A stretch of DNA of 64,000 nucleotides from contig CM057234.1 in assembly GCA_029891385.1 (NCBI GenBank), positions 19,702,350 through 19,766,349 on the forward strand, given 5' to 3'. Shown piece after piece: positions 10,404 through 22,650 of this stretch (the first letter of the stretch is position 1; every line of letters starts with the position of its first letter). The notes under the pieces are model-generated. The model had not been told where the DNA came from and searched no databases. It saw only the letters and a program-made list of their open reading frames with translations. Position numbers and translations under genes: made by a program. The stretch comes from Erythroxylum novogranatense. Lineage: Eukaryota > Streptophyta > Magnoliopsida > Malpighiales > Erythroxylaceae.

Positions 10404-11775
10404 TATATTCCATATAGACAATTGTGAATAAAGGAATACTTATAATTGTGCAATTATTAATGTGTGTGCATTGTGTGTATGCATAATTTTGCTGTGTAGG
10501 TTAAATGTCTATATTCAAGCATTTCCAGAATTTGGAGGAAAATGTTAATCTGGAGCGTACTGTGAGTATATCGAGATGGTCTCATTTCATTGTTTTTTTT
10601 GTTTGAATTTTTTATTAATTGACTATTGGATAATGTTATGAATGTGATTGATTGTGTTGGTTTCTAGACAGAAGGTTCAATGAATGTGATGTATGAATGA
10701 AATATTGAAGTGCCCTTTGTATGTGAATTGGATGAAATATGTGATACATGACATGGTTGTTAAATGCCGGACTTAGTTCCAAAGGAAAGTGTGATCATAC
10801 ATATAAATAAAAAAGTGATACTCAACTCTAATGTTGAATGCTGGACTACGGTCTGATGATATGTGAATGCGAGTGAATGAGAATATGCAAATGTGATTGA
10901 GGCATTCCATTTCATGAATGCATGAAACATAATGACAGTTGTGACTAGAGTAGTCACCGATCAGAGCTTAAAGCTCAACGTGTGAAAAAGTGCCTCGAGC
11001 TCAAAAGTGACTAAGAGCCTAAGGCTCACTATGTAAAACGAGCCTTGAATCCCTCAAATGGATAAGGGGTAGTTAGTAATGAGCCCAATGTCCAATGGAT
11101 ACGGGACAGTTTAAGCACTCGATCACAACAAAGTAATAAATAGAAAATGGGTCTCATGTGCACTGCATATGCATAATACGAATGATTAAAGTGTATTGAG
11201 TGTGAAATGTGAAATGATGTGAATGTGAATTATATGTTATGTGATTGGGTGAGCCATCGATGATTGTCACTTATTGAGTTTGCAAAACTTACCGAAAATT
11301 TGTAAATATTTTTCAGGATTAGAAGAATATCCCGTTAAGCAAATGGGAGTATCCTTACAACATGCAAGTGAGGGATAGAGGTCGGATCAGTTCTCATCTG
11401 CATTATATTTCTTTTTTTTGTATGGAATTGTATTTTTGCAACTTTTGTATCAAATTATGTATTCCAAAAGTTTTGTAAAAAGGTGTACATGATTTTTGTC
11501 TTAATGTAAAGATTTTATGACTAAAGTGTTTTGTTTTTGTGAAAGGGCCCAAATGGCTATTGAAAATTTTGTTGCTTGTATTGTTATGATTGAAAAAATT
11601 TACTAATATAGTGGGCCCGAATTGATTATCAATTTATGCATATTTTAATTGTATTAAAAAAAATTGTACTAAGTTTTGACTGATCGAGTGTTCTAGCATA
11701 CCACCCTTATGAGACACGGACTCAGATATCACCCATAAATGTCGGATACGTGTTTGGCTGGAGTGGGGTGCTACA
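10404..11775 (+). mobile_element. TE3: 3' part of a plus-strand LTR (TGTAGCACCC superfamily)
   Basis: Ends GGGGTGCTACA at 11775, the inverted form of the TE5 and TE9 LTR ends. It shares blocks with solo LTR TE8, for example TTTCCAGAATTTGGA at about 10532 and 36050, GAATATCCCGTTA at about 11325 and 37130, and GAGCTTAAAGCTC hairpins at about 10967. It is cut on the left by TE1, whose LTR end at 10403 it abuts; the rest must lie beyond the left edge. No PBS follows 11775, so it is the end of a 3' or solo LTR. AAACA at 11776 would be its right target copy if intact. Confidence 0.8.
10967..11040. repeat. Hairpin units in TE3
   Basis: Self-complementary strings GAGCTTAAAGCTC and GAGCCTAAGGCTC, with GCCTCGAGCTC between them, are spaced a few tens of bases apart. 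This matches the hairpin rows of TE5, TE8 and TE9. Confidence 0.65.
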
Positions 11776-12310
11776 AAACATCTTTTCATTTGGATAAGAG
11801 TTAAGGTAAGAGAATTTTGATCTTTTGGATTTTTGAAAGGGTTTTAATTCATATGGCTTAGGAAATGCATGAGTTTAGGAATTCTATGATCAATTTTAGT
11901 GAATGTGTGTTCTTTAGGTTGTCAATTTGAATTCCTATTAAATGGTATTTTTGCTATTGTTGAAGGAAATCAAGAAGGACAAGAGAAGCAAGAGGAGAGG
12001 CATTCTTAAGCAAATTCTTAAGCAAGAAGTTCAAGGTGGGTTTCATGTTTATAATTGAGTAAATAAGCCATTAATGTTTCTTCAAATAAATGGAATTTAA
12101 TATTTTCAAGTACTTGTGAAATCATTGCTCTTTAAATGCTTTGAGAAATTGCTATATGTTTGGTGTATGAATTGTGTTGATAATTTATGGAAAGAATGTG
12201 AAAATGGTTTGTGAAAAGATGTTATGTTTATGATATCATGTTTAAAAAATGTGCGATTATGGGCAACACGTTTACAAGATGTGAAATGCATGATTAAGTG
12301 GGTTTGTGGT
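11776..12310 (+). mobile_element. TE4: left part of a plus-strand LTR remnant
   Basis: The sequence resembles the reverse complement of the TE11 LTR (about 57100-57600), for example the block with AAGGTGGGTTTCATGTTTA against the complement of 57530. It continues at 24635 after the TE5 insertion, with the target copy GTGGT at 12306-12310. It carries no coding region. Its true start lies left of TE3, so probably outside the window. Confidence 0.65.
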
Positions 12311-13000
12311 TGTAGCACCCTCTTACCGTTGGGTACACACCGGGACGCCCGCAGGTCATTCCAGTATATATCCTATGATAAGGGTGAGCTACGTGCGATC
12401 ACTACATTCACTCCACATGGCATCATATCAATTTTACCAATAAAGCATTAATAGAAAACCACAATATTTTTAAAATCAACTTTTCCCAATTTCATTCCAT
12501 CAAAATTAAAAGTTTACACATCTATCATCCTTTACTGTCTGTACATCAATCCAATAACCTAGTACAAAATGCTATAGGAAAGAGGAAAAAGTAGCAAATC
12601 TATCTAAGTTATCCAAAATCCCTAGCTGACCGACCTTTGAGCCATGACTTCTCTCACAAAAACAATCTACATGGCTGGAAAAGTCCCTCTAAAGCTAGGA
12701 ATCTACTCTCGGTCCTGAAAAGATAACGTTGCAATTTTTGTGAGTTTTGCGAACTCAATGAGGTAACCATCATCAATGGTTCACTCAATCCATGCAACAC
12801 AACAATTCATATCACAATTATAGCACAATTTCACATTTATCATAATTAACACATTGTCACATAGACAAAAGAAATTTTACATTTCACTCAATCAAACATA
12901 TTTGACAAAATGCATATGAAATGCTCGTGAGACACTTTTCAATTATTACGGTATTGAGACCGAGCGCCTGAATTATCCCATATAAGGCTCATTAAACATT

Positions 13001-13064
13001 GAGCCTAAGGCTCTAAATCACTGTTGAGCTCGAGGCTCAAATTCACTCATTGAGTTTTAAGCTC
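13001..13064. repeat. Hairpin row in TE5 3' LTR
   Basis: GAGCCTAAGGCTC (13001-13013), GAGCTCGAGGCTC (13026-13038) and GAGTTTTAAGCTC (13052-13064), starts 25 and 26 bp apart, each preceded by TT. The third is a decayed form of GAGCTTTAAGCTC seen at 21526. Confidence 0.8.
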
Positions 13065-14062
13065 TAATCAGTGGATGCTCCGGTCACAACTGTCATTATC
13101 TGAGTATGCATTCATGAATGAAATGCATATGACGCAATCGTTCATCATTTTTCACAATCAATTATATTATAAGCATGTATGCATATGTCACGGTCAATCA
13201 CATCATAAGCACGTAGGTCTCACATTCACATACAAGTAGCACTTCAATAACACAACTCCCCAGTACACAGTCATCGTACCTTCTGTCCGGAATCCACAAT
13301 CCAAAACACAAGCCACCATTATCCACCACAGAATCATAAGCAAATAATAATTGAGAGCAACCGTTTAGGTTACTCAGCAACTGCTTCCAAAGCTAGCGTC
13401 TGGAAGTCTTGGCAACGTCTGTGGGTTGACGTTCCAAATGCGCTTCTATAACAAATAAAATACACATATATCACAAATTATGCAATCAGAAATGTATAAT
13501 AATGCACATGCAGGAATTTGAAATGTGTACAATGCATGTTTGTGACATTCCCGGTATCATTCCATAAATCTCATCACAAAATCATTCCCATTACAAAACT
13601 CATTTACTCCTAGGTTTAAGCCGCGCTAAGAACCATTAAACTCACAATTTATTGCTTATCTACTTATTCCAATTTTTCTGAAACACACCCTCTCAGATCT
13701 ACTACTCCCAATCAATGAGACAGTCCACATAAGGTAGCCTAGGCAACCTCTCTTTAATAAAAAGTTCCCCTATGTGTTAAGAATCTATAGACACAAAAAT
13801 TACTCAATTCGGATTTCTACAGGTCCGGATATTGCCAAAATATTTTCTGGAAAAATAATCATTCAGTCCTCTCACTTTGATTAATCCATAATTTTTAATT
13901 TAATCTCAAAAATTCACAAATTCTCATGGAGAGGTAAATAAATATCTTACAAATCCGATGCTTTAAAAATCAGGTTAATCGAAGGTCGGATGAAAAAGTT
14001 ATACGTAAAAGAAGGGTAAAGGGTCAAATTTAAACAAAAATAAAAAAAAATAAAAATCATCA

Positions 14063-14130
14063 AAGGTCCTCCTCGCAGCCAGAAGCTCGTGAGGAGGCGC
14101 GTAGAGCGTTGCGAGCGAGCGAGTTCCTTT
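14063..14130. repeat. CG-rich island of TE5 3' LTR
   Basis: Contains a CCTCCTCGCAGC...CTCGTGAGGAGG inverted pair and GCGAGCGAGCGAG. The partner LTR has a longer version with further CTCGCGAGG copies. Confidence 0.75.
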
Positions 14131-16106
14131 TTTGCCTATTTTTTCATTTATTTTTCACTTATTTCCTCTCTTCTTCCAACATGCATAACTTTTCACTCAG
14201 GAGTCCAAATTTAACAAATTTGGTCTCCTTAGAAAGACCACAGAAAGATCTACAATTTTCATGAAGGACTCAAAAATCAATTTCATCTCTAACGATGTCA
14301 AAATCTCAATCAAAGTTACTGTCCAAATAAGTGTCATCCTAAACAGTAACACAATTTCTAAAAATCATAACTTCCTATCCTATTGTCCAAAAATTCCATG
14401 CTTTATATCAATTAAAAGATCAGAACATATTATACAACTTTCATGCAAAACATAAAAGCAATTTCAACCTCTAATTAGGTCAAAATTTCAATCAAAGTTT
14501 ATGTCCCCATAATTGCACCCTAAACCACATCCAAATTTCAATCACTCGTAACTATCAACTCCAATGTCGATAAATCCCACATTCTATGGCGATAGAAAGC
14601 TATCAAGAAAAGATACAACTTTCATGAAGACCAATTGAGCAAAATCTGCCTAAATCAATCGAGAAAAATTCACAAAGTTTCAGATCACAAATTCAACTTT
14701 ACCGTCACTAAAGTTGCACTATTCATCCCTACACACATTGCCACATTCAAGTCAAAATTTGGAACTCTTCAAGCCAAAATTGAACATCACTTCCTTCACA
14801 AAAAATATAGCCAAACACCTCTAGTTTAATTTAAGTTAAAAATAATCTCAATTGCATAACCATAGAAGAAGTTACGGCTAAATCATTGAAACATACTCAA
14901 ATTAATTTCCAGCTTTTCATCATAACACCTTTCCCTATCTCTTCCATACCATTTCTACACCAATAACACCACTCAATTCACTCAATATATCAACCCAACC
15001 AAATAAAAACCTCCATTTGAACAAGAGTCCACAAAATGGCAGCAACATACACGAAATCCTTCATACATTTCTAAACTCATCTAAAACATCAATTAACTTC
15101 CAAAACCTCTAAAACATCTCTAAATTACATTTATCACCTTCTACCTCATCAATCATCAATCAAGGCAAGAAAATCATGCACACACATACCCATATACTCC
15201 AAACACAATTTACATGCAATTTAATTTAAATAACATCACAAATAATTGATTTAACTACAAATCCATCATATATAACATATTTCTTACCTAATCAAGCTTC
15301 CAAATCTTCTAAGCTTCAAAATCTTACAAACTCTCTAACTCCCTCCACCATACACGATCATCATCATCAACTTGAGGGGGTGAGGTTTAGGTTAGAATTT
15401 TTTACTGAACCAAAGGAAGAGAAAGCAAGGTGAAAGAAGGTAGAAAAGATGAGAAAAATTCCAAAAGAATCAAGGAAGAAGAAAGCTACGAGAATGATGG
15501 AGAAATCTAATTTAATTCACCAATAACCTTTTGAAGAAGAGAAGCATCGAGAAAGACTAAACCAAAATGGTGGGTTTTTATTAAAACACTACAATCATGG
15601 TGGCATGTTAGGCAAGTGAAAAGTTTCACATGCCACATGTCACACATGTAAATTCTCACCTAGTTTCTTTCTAATTCAGTTCCAATTTCTACTCCAATTT
15701 CTCCCCAAATTTCCAATGGCTCAAATTAATAATTCCTCAACTCATTTATCTAAATTTCCAGTGCCATTAGACAGTAATTTTTACTATCGGTACACAATCA
15801 GCCTGCCACTTGGCATTTTTTCTAGTCCAAAAAGTATCCCAAAATTTCATAGAAAATTTATAAAATTCACTAAAAATTCTCACACCTCTATGACCCTTTC
15901 CAACTCAATTTTCAAGCATAAAAATCACATAACAAGCACATTTATTAACAAATATATCGGAAAATGTCATGAATGCATGTACAGTTATTTTCATGTGCAT
16001 AAATTACTATTCACATGTATGTGTATGCAGGAACATATCAAGCGTTTCTAAGCACACAATGCCCACTCCAAATTACTATTCTACCCTTCCCACTAGTAAT
16101 GGGATG

Positions 16107-17400
16107 TTACAACTCTCCTCTCCTTAAAGAAATTGTGTCCCCACAATTCTTTCCTGTTGGTTTGAACACGTGAGGATATTGTCTCCTTATATGCTCCTCT
16201 ATCTCCCAAGTTGCTTCCTCAGTTGAGTGGTTCATCTATAGGACTTTCACTAATGGAATGACGATGTTCCTCAACTGCTTAATCCGCGATCCCACAATCT
16301 TGCTCAACTTCTCAACATAGCTCAAATTACTAGCAACCTCAATCTCCTGAGCTGGTATCACATGTGTCGGATCTGATTGGTATCTTCGAAGTATACTCAC
16401 ATGAAAGACATTGTGCAACTGAGACATCTCATTCGGTAAAGCCAACTTATAGGCCAAAGGTCCTATCCTCTCAATGATCTCATAAGGATCAATGTACCTA
16501 GAGCTCAAGTTGCCCTTTTTACCGAATCTCAACACTCCTCTCCACGGGGACACTCGTAGGAAAACTCTGTCTCGTACATTGTACTCCATATCCCTCCGGT
16601 GCTGATCCACATAACTCTTCTGTCTATCTTGAGCCGCTTTAATTCAGTTTCGGATCAATTTCACCTTATCCACCATATCCTGAATCAACTATGGCCCTTC
16701 AACCATTCTCAAACCCTCTTCATCCCAATACAGGGGCGATCGACACTTTCTTCCATATAAGGCCTCATATGGTGCCATTTCGATGCTACTGTGATAATGG
16801 TTGTTATAGGCAAATTCAATCAAAGCTAGATATTGATCCCACACTCCTCTAAACTCCAATACACAAGCTCGAAGCATATCCTCAATAGTCTTGATAGTCC
16901 TCTCACTCTATCCATCTGTCTGAGGATGAAATGTTGTACTGAAGTTCAACTTAGTACCCATAGCAGATTGTAAACTCTTTCAAAACCTCGAAGTAAATCT
17001 GGGATCCCTGTCTGACACTATAGACACTGGAACCCCATGCAGTCTCACTACCTCATTCACATACTTCTGGGCCAACTAATCGAGAAAATTATTCTCCTTC
17101 ACTGACAAGAAATGGGCCAATTTAGTTAACCGATCCACTATGACCCAGATAGCATCATGTTGCCTCGGAGTCTTAGGCAATCCCATGATGAAATCCATAG
17201 TGATTCGTTCCCATTTCCACTCAGGAATAGGCAACGAATGGAGCTTCCCTACTAGAGCCTGGTGCTCAGCTTTAACTTACTGGCATGTCATACACCTGGA
17301 TACATACTCTGCCATATGCTTCTTCATTCCAGGCCACCAGAAATGTTGCTTTAGAGTGTTATACATCTTGGTAGTACCAGGATGCATAGCATAGGCGACC
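16107..17400 (-). pseudogene. TE5 integrase with chromodomain-like tail
   Basis: The HHCC region (AMHPGTTKMY, HFWWPGMKK) is followed by the catalytic core: [37 protein letters not shown], then FAYNNHYHSSIEMAPYEALY. The GPY/F module has RYIDPYEIIERIGPLAYKL, with Asp where Gly is usual. The tail HNVFHVSILRRY, PLVKVL, stop, NHSTEEATWEIEE matches the chromodomain of Tekay/Del-type elements, which directs insertion to heterochromatin. At least five in-frame stops are present. Confidence 0.92.
16112..16127 (-). other. TE5 polypurine tract
   Basis: The minus strand reads AAGGAGAGGAGAGT directly against the LTR start TGTAACATCCC. It would prime plus-strand DNA synthesis. Confidence 0.85.
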
Positions 17401-17459
17401 ATATGAGCTTCATCCAAAATCTCCCTCCTCAGATCATCCACATTAGGCACACAGAGCCT

Positions 17460-18416
17460 CTATCTCAACCATAATGTCTCATCCCTCAATTCAAACTCAG
17501 AATTCGGATTCGCCTTCACTTTCTCCATAAGCTTCACCATATCAGGATCTTTACCCTGGACTCTCTTGATTCTATCATGTAGCATCGGTCTGAGTTTCAA
17601 TGTGGCAATCAAGGCCCCATCCTGCTCCAGGTTCAACTCCACATTTAAGGCTCTCAAATGTATCAAATTAGGTAACCTCAATAACTGAATCTGAGCTGCA
17701 CTGATGTGAGACTTCCTGCTCAAAGCATCTGCCACCACATTAGCTTTCTCTGAGTGGTACTCAATGGTATAGTCATAGTCCTTCAGTAGCTCAATCCATC
17801 TCCTCTGCCTCAAATTCAACTCCCTCTGACTCAGCAAATATCTCAGACTCTTATGATCAGTAAAGATTTGAAAAGTCTCACCATACAAATAATGTCTCCA
17901 AATTTTCAGAGCAAAGATAACTGCAACTAGTTCTAAATCATGTACTGGATAATTTACCTCGTGAGACCTTAATTGTCTCGATGCATAGGCGATCACCTTG
18001 CGATGCTGGATTAGTACACACCCCAATCCCTGATGTGATGCATCACTATACACCACATAACCTCCAGTCCCTGATGGAATAGCCAACACCGGTGCAGTAG
18101 TCAACCGATATTTCAGCTCCTCAAAGCCCTTCTGGCACTCCTCAGTCCATCTAAACACTACATTCTTCCTCAGAAGTTTTGTCAGACGTGCTAAGATTAG
18201 AGAAAACTCCTCGACAAACCTCCGGTAATATCCGGTCAATCCTAGGAAGCTCCGGATCTCTGACACATTTCTTGGAGCTTCCCACTTCATCACTGCCTTT
18301 ATCTTCTTCGGATCTACCTGTATACCATCTCCAGTCATTATATGTCCCAGAAACACAACCTGATCCAACCAAAATTCACACTTATTGAATTTGGCATACA
18401 ACTGCTTCTCCCTCAC
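17460..18416 (-). pseudogene. TE5 RT connection and RNase H
   Basis: The longest open stretch (318 codons). Residues 1-75 are the RT thumb ([32 protein letters not shown]). RNase H follows with its acidic residues in place: D125 in [11 protein letters not shown]162 in [12 protein letters not shown] and D187 in FTDHKSL. It ends at [10 protein letters not shown] near residues 227-235. This domain removes RNA from the RNA-DNA hybrid. It looks intact, although its neighbours are broken. Confidence 0.94.
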
Positions 18417-18419
18417 AAT

Positions 18420-18653
18420 CTACAAAATAACCCTCAGATGCTCAACATGCTCATGTCTACTCCTTGAATACACCAAGATATCATTAATAAATACAATCAC
18501 AAATTGATCCAGGTAGGGCTGAAACACCTTATTCATCAAGGCCATAAAAGCTACCGGGGCATTAGTCAGCCCAAACGGCATCACTAAAAACTCAAAGTGC
18601 CCATACCTGCTCCGAAATGCACTCTTAGGTACATCAGCCTCAGCTATCTTCAA
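18420..18653 (-). pseudogene. TE5 reverse transcriptase core
   Basis: Carries [20 protein letters not shown] and FINDILVYS. The catalytic motif of this family is FIDDILVYS (the YxDD box), so residue 57 of this piece, an Asp in active enzymes, is Asn. That single change should abolish polymerase activity. In-frame stops bound the piece on both sides. Confidence 0.92.
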
Positions 18654-18813
18654 CTAATAATACACTGACCTCAAATCCAGCTTAGTAAACACCTGAGCTC
18701 CCTATAACTGATCAAACAAATCATCGATTCTAGGCAGGGGTACTTATTCTTCACTATCACACGATTCAACTACCTATAATCGATGCACAACTTCAAAGTC
18801 CCATCCTTCTTCT

Positions 18814-19539
18814 TCACAAACAACACTGGAGCTCCCAAGGTGAAACACTAGGTCTAATAAAATCCTTTTCTAGTAACTCCTGCAACTGAGTCTTCAACTC
18901 CTTCATTTCCACAGGTGCCATCCTATATGGAGGAATAGATATAGGAGTAGCCCCTGAAACTAGATCGATCGTGAACTCTGTTTTTCGATCTGATGGTAAA
19001 CCAGATAGCTCGTCGGGAAACACATCGGGAAATTCCCTAACCACGGGGATGTCCTGAAGTCTCTGCTCAACTCTAGTATCAATGACGTGGGACAGATAAG
19101 CCTCACATCCTCCCTGCATTAACCATATTGCACTTAGGAATGAGATCATCCGGGCTGGCACTGCCTGACTAACTCCTCTGAAAACTGCCTTAGGCTGACT
19201 AGGAGATTCTAATACTATCTCCTTGGTGTAGCAGTTCATGATGTCCCTATGAGCAGTGAGCCAGTCTATGCCTAGAATCATATCTATCTTTCACAACTGT
19301 AAGACTATCAGGTATGCATTCAACTCTGCTTGATCAATCTGAATCGAGCACCCCTTGCAAACCTCTCCTAAGGCAGCAGTACTACCTAGAGGTGTACTCA
19401 CCTCTAGCCCATACTGTAGTAGCTCCCTATCATAATGCAGTCTACATGCCAAATGAGGTGCGATAAAGGAGTGTGTGGATCCTGGATCTAGCAGGGCAAA
19501 AGCTTCAAAGTCAGAAATAAGAAACGCACCTGCTACCAC
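18814..19539 (-). pseudogene. TE5 aspartic protease and start of RT
   Basis: The first part (19291-19539) carries ALLDPGSTHSFI, the site of the catalytic Asp, where the usual D-S/T-G triad is now D-P-G. After a stop, the second part (from 19281) continues with MILGIDWL, the conserved region after the active site, and runs to PPYRMAPVEMKELKTQLQEL and FIRPSVSPW at the RT amino end, where the frame shifts. The protease would cut gag-pol; the altered triad and the stop argue that it is dead. Confidence 0.88.
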
Positions 19540-19647
19540 ATCGGGTGAGTCTTGGGCCTCCTACCTGGTCATAGAATAGACCCTGACCTGGGACTGTGGT
19601 CGGCTGCCTCGCCCCTCAGTCCTCACAACTGAACTCTTAGCTCTACC

Positions 19648-19860
19648 TCAGCCCCTCTGTCCAGATCCACCACCTCGACTTTGCTGGACTGTGGTGTTAC
19701 TCCCAGATCGCCCACTGACAGCAGACTGAGCCCCCAAAGTAGCAGGGCAATCTCTGATCTGGTGGTCCATAGAGCCGCATTTGAGGCAAGCTCCAGTCAA
19801 TCGCCAACACTCACCACCATGCCTCTTCTCACAGTGCACAAACCGGAAAGCTGGTTGCAT
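19648..19860 (-). pseudogene. TE5 gag zinc knuckle (CCHC)
   Basis: Shows CLKCGSMDHQIRDC, a C-X2-C-X4-H-X4-C nucleic-acid-binding knuckle, after a CEKRHGGEC spacer and before a Gly/Ser/Gln-rich linker. It would bind element RNA. It is out of frame with the capsid part upstream. Confidence 0.9.
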
Positions 19861-19940
19861 CCCTGCACCCTTCCATCGCCATTGCCGGTCTGTGCAAACC
19901 TGCGTCTTTGCCCAAATCCTGACTGCCTGGATCCACCTGA

Positions 19941-20789
19941 TTATTTGAAGGCTCTGCTTTGGCGCTTACTGAAACTCCTGCCATAACTGCTTTGACTGTC
20001 ACTAGGTCTCTTCCCTCTGGATCCCTGCCCAATCTCAGCCTGTCTCTCCCTCATCAGTTGTTCAATCCTCACTGAAGCAGCTCTCAACATAATAAAAGTA
20101 CCCATATCTGATCGTGCCAATCTGGTTCTGATCTCCATATTCAACTCATTCTCGAACCTCCAACACTTATCTACTTTAGTAGGAATCAAAGCAGTAGCAT
20201 AGCCCATTAGCTCATTAAATCTCACCTCATATTCGGCCACTGACATCCTACCCTGCTTCAATTCCAGGAATTCTTGCATCTTTATATCTAGATAAATCTT
20301 GGGCATGTAATTGTCCTTGAAAGCCCTAAAAAAGTCTTCCCACGTTAATAGGCAAGGCCTGGTAGTACTGCCTGGGACAATCTTCCACCACTGGTAAGCT
20401 GAGCCCTGCAAGAGAGACACTGCATAATCTAACCTCTCATCAAGCTCGCAGTCCATCTGATCGAAGACTCTCTCTGTCCTCTTAAACCATCCCTCGGCTT
20501 CAGCAGGGTCTGTGCTGCCATAGAAGTCCACAACTCCCCGCTTACACAGCCTATCATACCTCCTCTCCCTTCTCTCGGGAACTCTAGGAGGCAATTCCTC
20601 AAATCGAGGCACCGAGGACTCCCTACTGGCTCCGACTAATCCTTGGTCAGCTGGTTGATCAACTTGATCATCTAGGACGGATGACCTGTAACAAACAATA
20701 ATTTTGATCAATTTTTTGCATTTCTCAACATAATTCATGCTTAAACATTCTATATGTCCCAACAGATGCCAACCATGCTCTGATACCAT
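19941..20789 (-). pseudogene. TE5 gag (capsid region)
   Basis: An open stretch of 282 codons with the Retrotrans_gag pattern: DFYGSTDPAEAEGWFKRTE, then AYQWWKIV, LTWEDFFRAFKDNYMP and KQGRMSVAEYEVRFNEL. This domain forms the virus-like particle. The first 50 or so residues come from the leader and may not belong to the native protein. The frame is lost before the zinc knuckle at 19648-19860, so the two parts are separated. Confidence 0.9.
20777..20788 (-). other. TE5 primer binding site (initiator Met tRNA)
   Basis: The minus strand reads TGGTATCAGAGC, exact, six bases from the LTR start at 20795. Confidence 0.95.
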
Positions 20790-21474
20790 CTAAATGTAGC
20801 ATCCCCTTACCGTTGGGTATGCACCGGGATGCCCGCAGATCATTTTGGTACATATCCTATGATAAGGGTGAGCTATGTGCGATCACTACATTCACTCTAC
20901 ATGGCATCATATCAATTTTACCAATAAAGCATCAATAGAAAACCACAATATTTTTAAAATCAACTTCTTCCTCATTTCATTCCATCAAAATCAAAAGTTT
21001 ACACATCTATCATCCTTTACTGTCTGTACATCAATCCAATAACCTAGTACAAAATGCTATAGGAAAGAGGAAAAAGTAGCAAATTTATCTAAGTCATCCA
21101 AAAGTCCTAGCTGACGGACCTTTGAGCCATGACTTCTCTCGCCAAAACAATTTACACAGCCGGAAAAGTCCCTTTGAAACTAGGAGTCTACTCTCGGTCC
21201 TGAAAAGATAACGTTGCAATTTTGGCGAGTTTTGCGAACTCAATGAGGTAACCATCATCGATGGTTCACTCAATCTATGCAAAACAACAATTCATATCAC
21301 AATTTCACATTTATCATAATTAACACACTGTCACATAGATATAAGAAATTTTACATTTCACTCAATCAAACACATTTGACAAAATGCATATGAAATGCTC
21401 GTGAGACACTTTTCAATTATTACGGTGTTGAGACCGAGTGCTTGGACTGTCCCATATAGGGCTCATTAAACATT

Positions 21475-21538
21475 GAGCCTAGGGCTCTAAATCACTATTG
21501 AGCTCGAGGCTCAAATTCACTTGTTGAGCTTTAAGCTC
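21475..21538. repeat. Hairpin row in TE5 5' LTR
   Basis: GAGCCTAGGGCTC, GAGCTCGAGGCTC and GAGCTTTAAGCTC start 25 and 26 bp apart. The third has a perfect six-pair stem. Stem sequences differ between units while pairing is kept. Confidence 0.82.
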
Positions 21539-22539
21539 TAATCGGTGGCTGCTTCAGTCACAATTGTCATTATCTGAGTATGCATTCATGAATGAAATGC
21601 ATATGCCACAATCGATCAGCAAATGTCACAATCAATTATATTATAAACATGTATGCATATGTCACGGTCAATCACATCATAAGCACATAGGTCTCACATT
21701 CACATACAAGTAGCACTTCAATAACACAACTCCCCGGTACATAGTCATCGGACCTTCTATCCGGAATCCACAATCCAAAACACAAGCCACCATTATCCAC
21801 CACAGAATCATAAGCAAATAATAGTTGAGAGAAACTGTCTAGGTTACTCACCAACTACTTCCAAAGCTAATGCCTGGAAGTCTCGGCAACATCTGTAGGT
21901 TGACGTTTCAAATGCGCCTCTATAACAAATAAAATGCACATATATCACAAATTGTGCAATCAGAAATGTATAATAATGCACATGTAGGAATTTGAAATGT
22001 GTACAATGCATGTTCGTGAAATTACCGGTATCATTCCATAAATCTCATCACAAAATCATTCCCGTAACAAAACTCATTTATTCCTAGGTTTAAGCCGCGC
22101 TAAGAACCATTAAACTCACAATTTATTGCTCATCTACTTATTCCAGTTTTTCTAAAACACACCCTTGCGAGTCTACTGCTCCCGATCAATAAGACAGTCC
22201 ACATAAGGTAGCCTAGGCAACCTCTCTTTAATAAAAAGTTCCCCTATGTGTTAAGAATCCATAGACATCAAAATTACTCAATTCGGATCTCTATAGGTCC
22301 GGATATTACTAAAATATTGTCCAGAAAAATAATCACTCGGTTCTCTCACTTTGATTTAATTCATCATTTTCAATTTAATCTAAAAAATTCACAAATTCTC
22401 ATGGAGAGGTAAATAAATGTCTTACGAATCCGACGCTTCAAAAATCAATTCAATCGGAGGTCGGATGAAAAAGTTATACGCAAAAGAAGGGCAAAGCGTC
22501 AAATTGGAACAAAAATAAAAAAATAAAAATCTTCAAAGG

Positions 22540-22650
22540 TCCTCCTCGCAGCCAAAAGCTCGCGAGGAGGTGCGGAGGGCATTGCCCTCGCGAGACGTCG
22601 TGAGGGCGAGGAGCGCCCTACGCACTCTCCCTCGCGAGGGTGAGTTCCTT
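22540..22650. repeat. CG-rich island of TE5 5' LTR, expanded
   Basis: Several CTCGCGAGG and GCCCTCGCGAG copies in both directions. The corresponding patch in the other LTR is some tens of bases shorter, so the island changed length after insertion. Confidence 0.82.

Larger units (their letters stand above)
12311..16111 (-). repeat. TE5 3' LTR
   Basis: 3,801 bp, starting TGTAGCACCC and ending GGGATGTTACA. It contains three hairpin units near 13001-13064, head-to-head modules at 13750-14640 around a CG-rich island (14063-14130), and an AT-rich 3' half without genes. Confidence 0.93.
16107..20789 (-). pseudogene. TE5 gag-pol polyprotein, multiply broken
   Basis: The reading frame opens within the primer site (ATGGTATCAGAGC gives MVSEHGW) and ends with a TAA formed at the PPT-LTR junction (16107-16109). 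Domains run in chromovirus order: gag, CCHC, protease, RT, RNase H, integrase, chromodomain-like tail. Breaks include frameshifts between gag and the zinc knuckle and early in RT, and several stops, among them CAG to TAG in the integrase motif PQTDG*SER (about 16908) and TGG to TAG before NHSTEEATW (about 16233). A functional copy would make the proteins for replication and chromatin-targeted insertion; this one cannot. Confidence 0.93.

Noticed and set aside
12300..12420. Short plus-strand ORF across the TE4/TE5 junction (12224-12451)
   Set aside because: It spans a proven transposon junction, so it cannot be an old gene.
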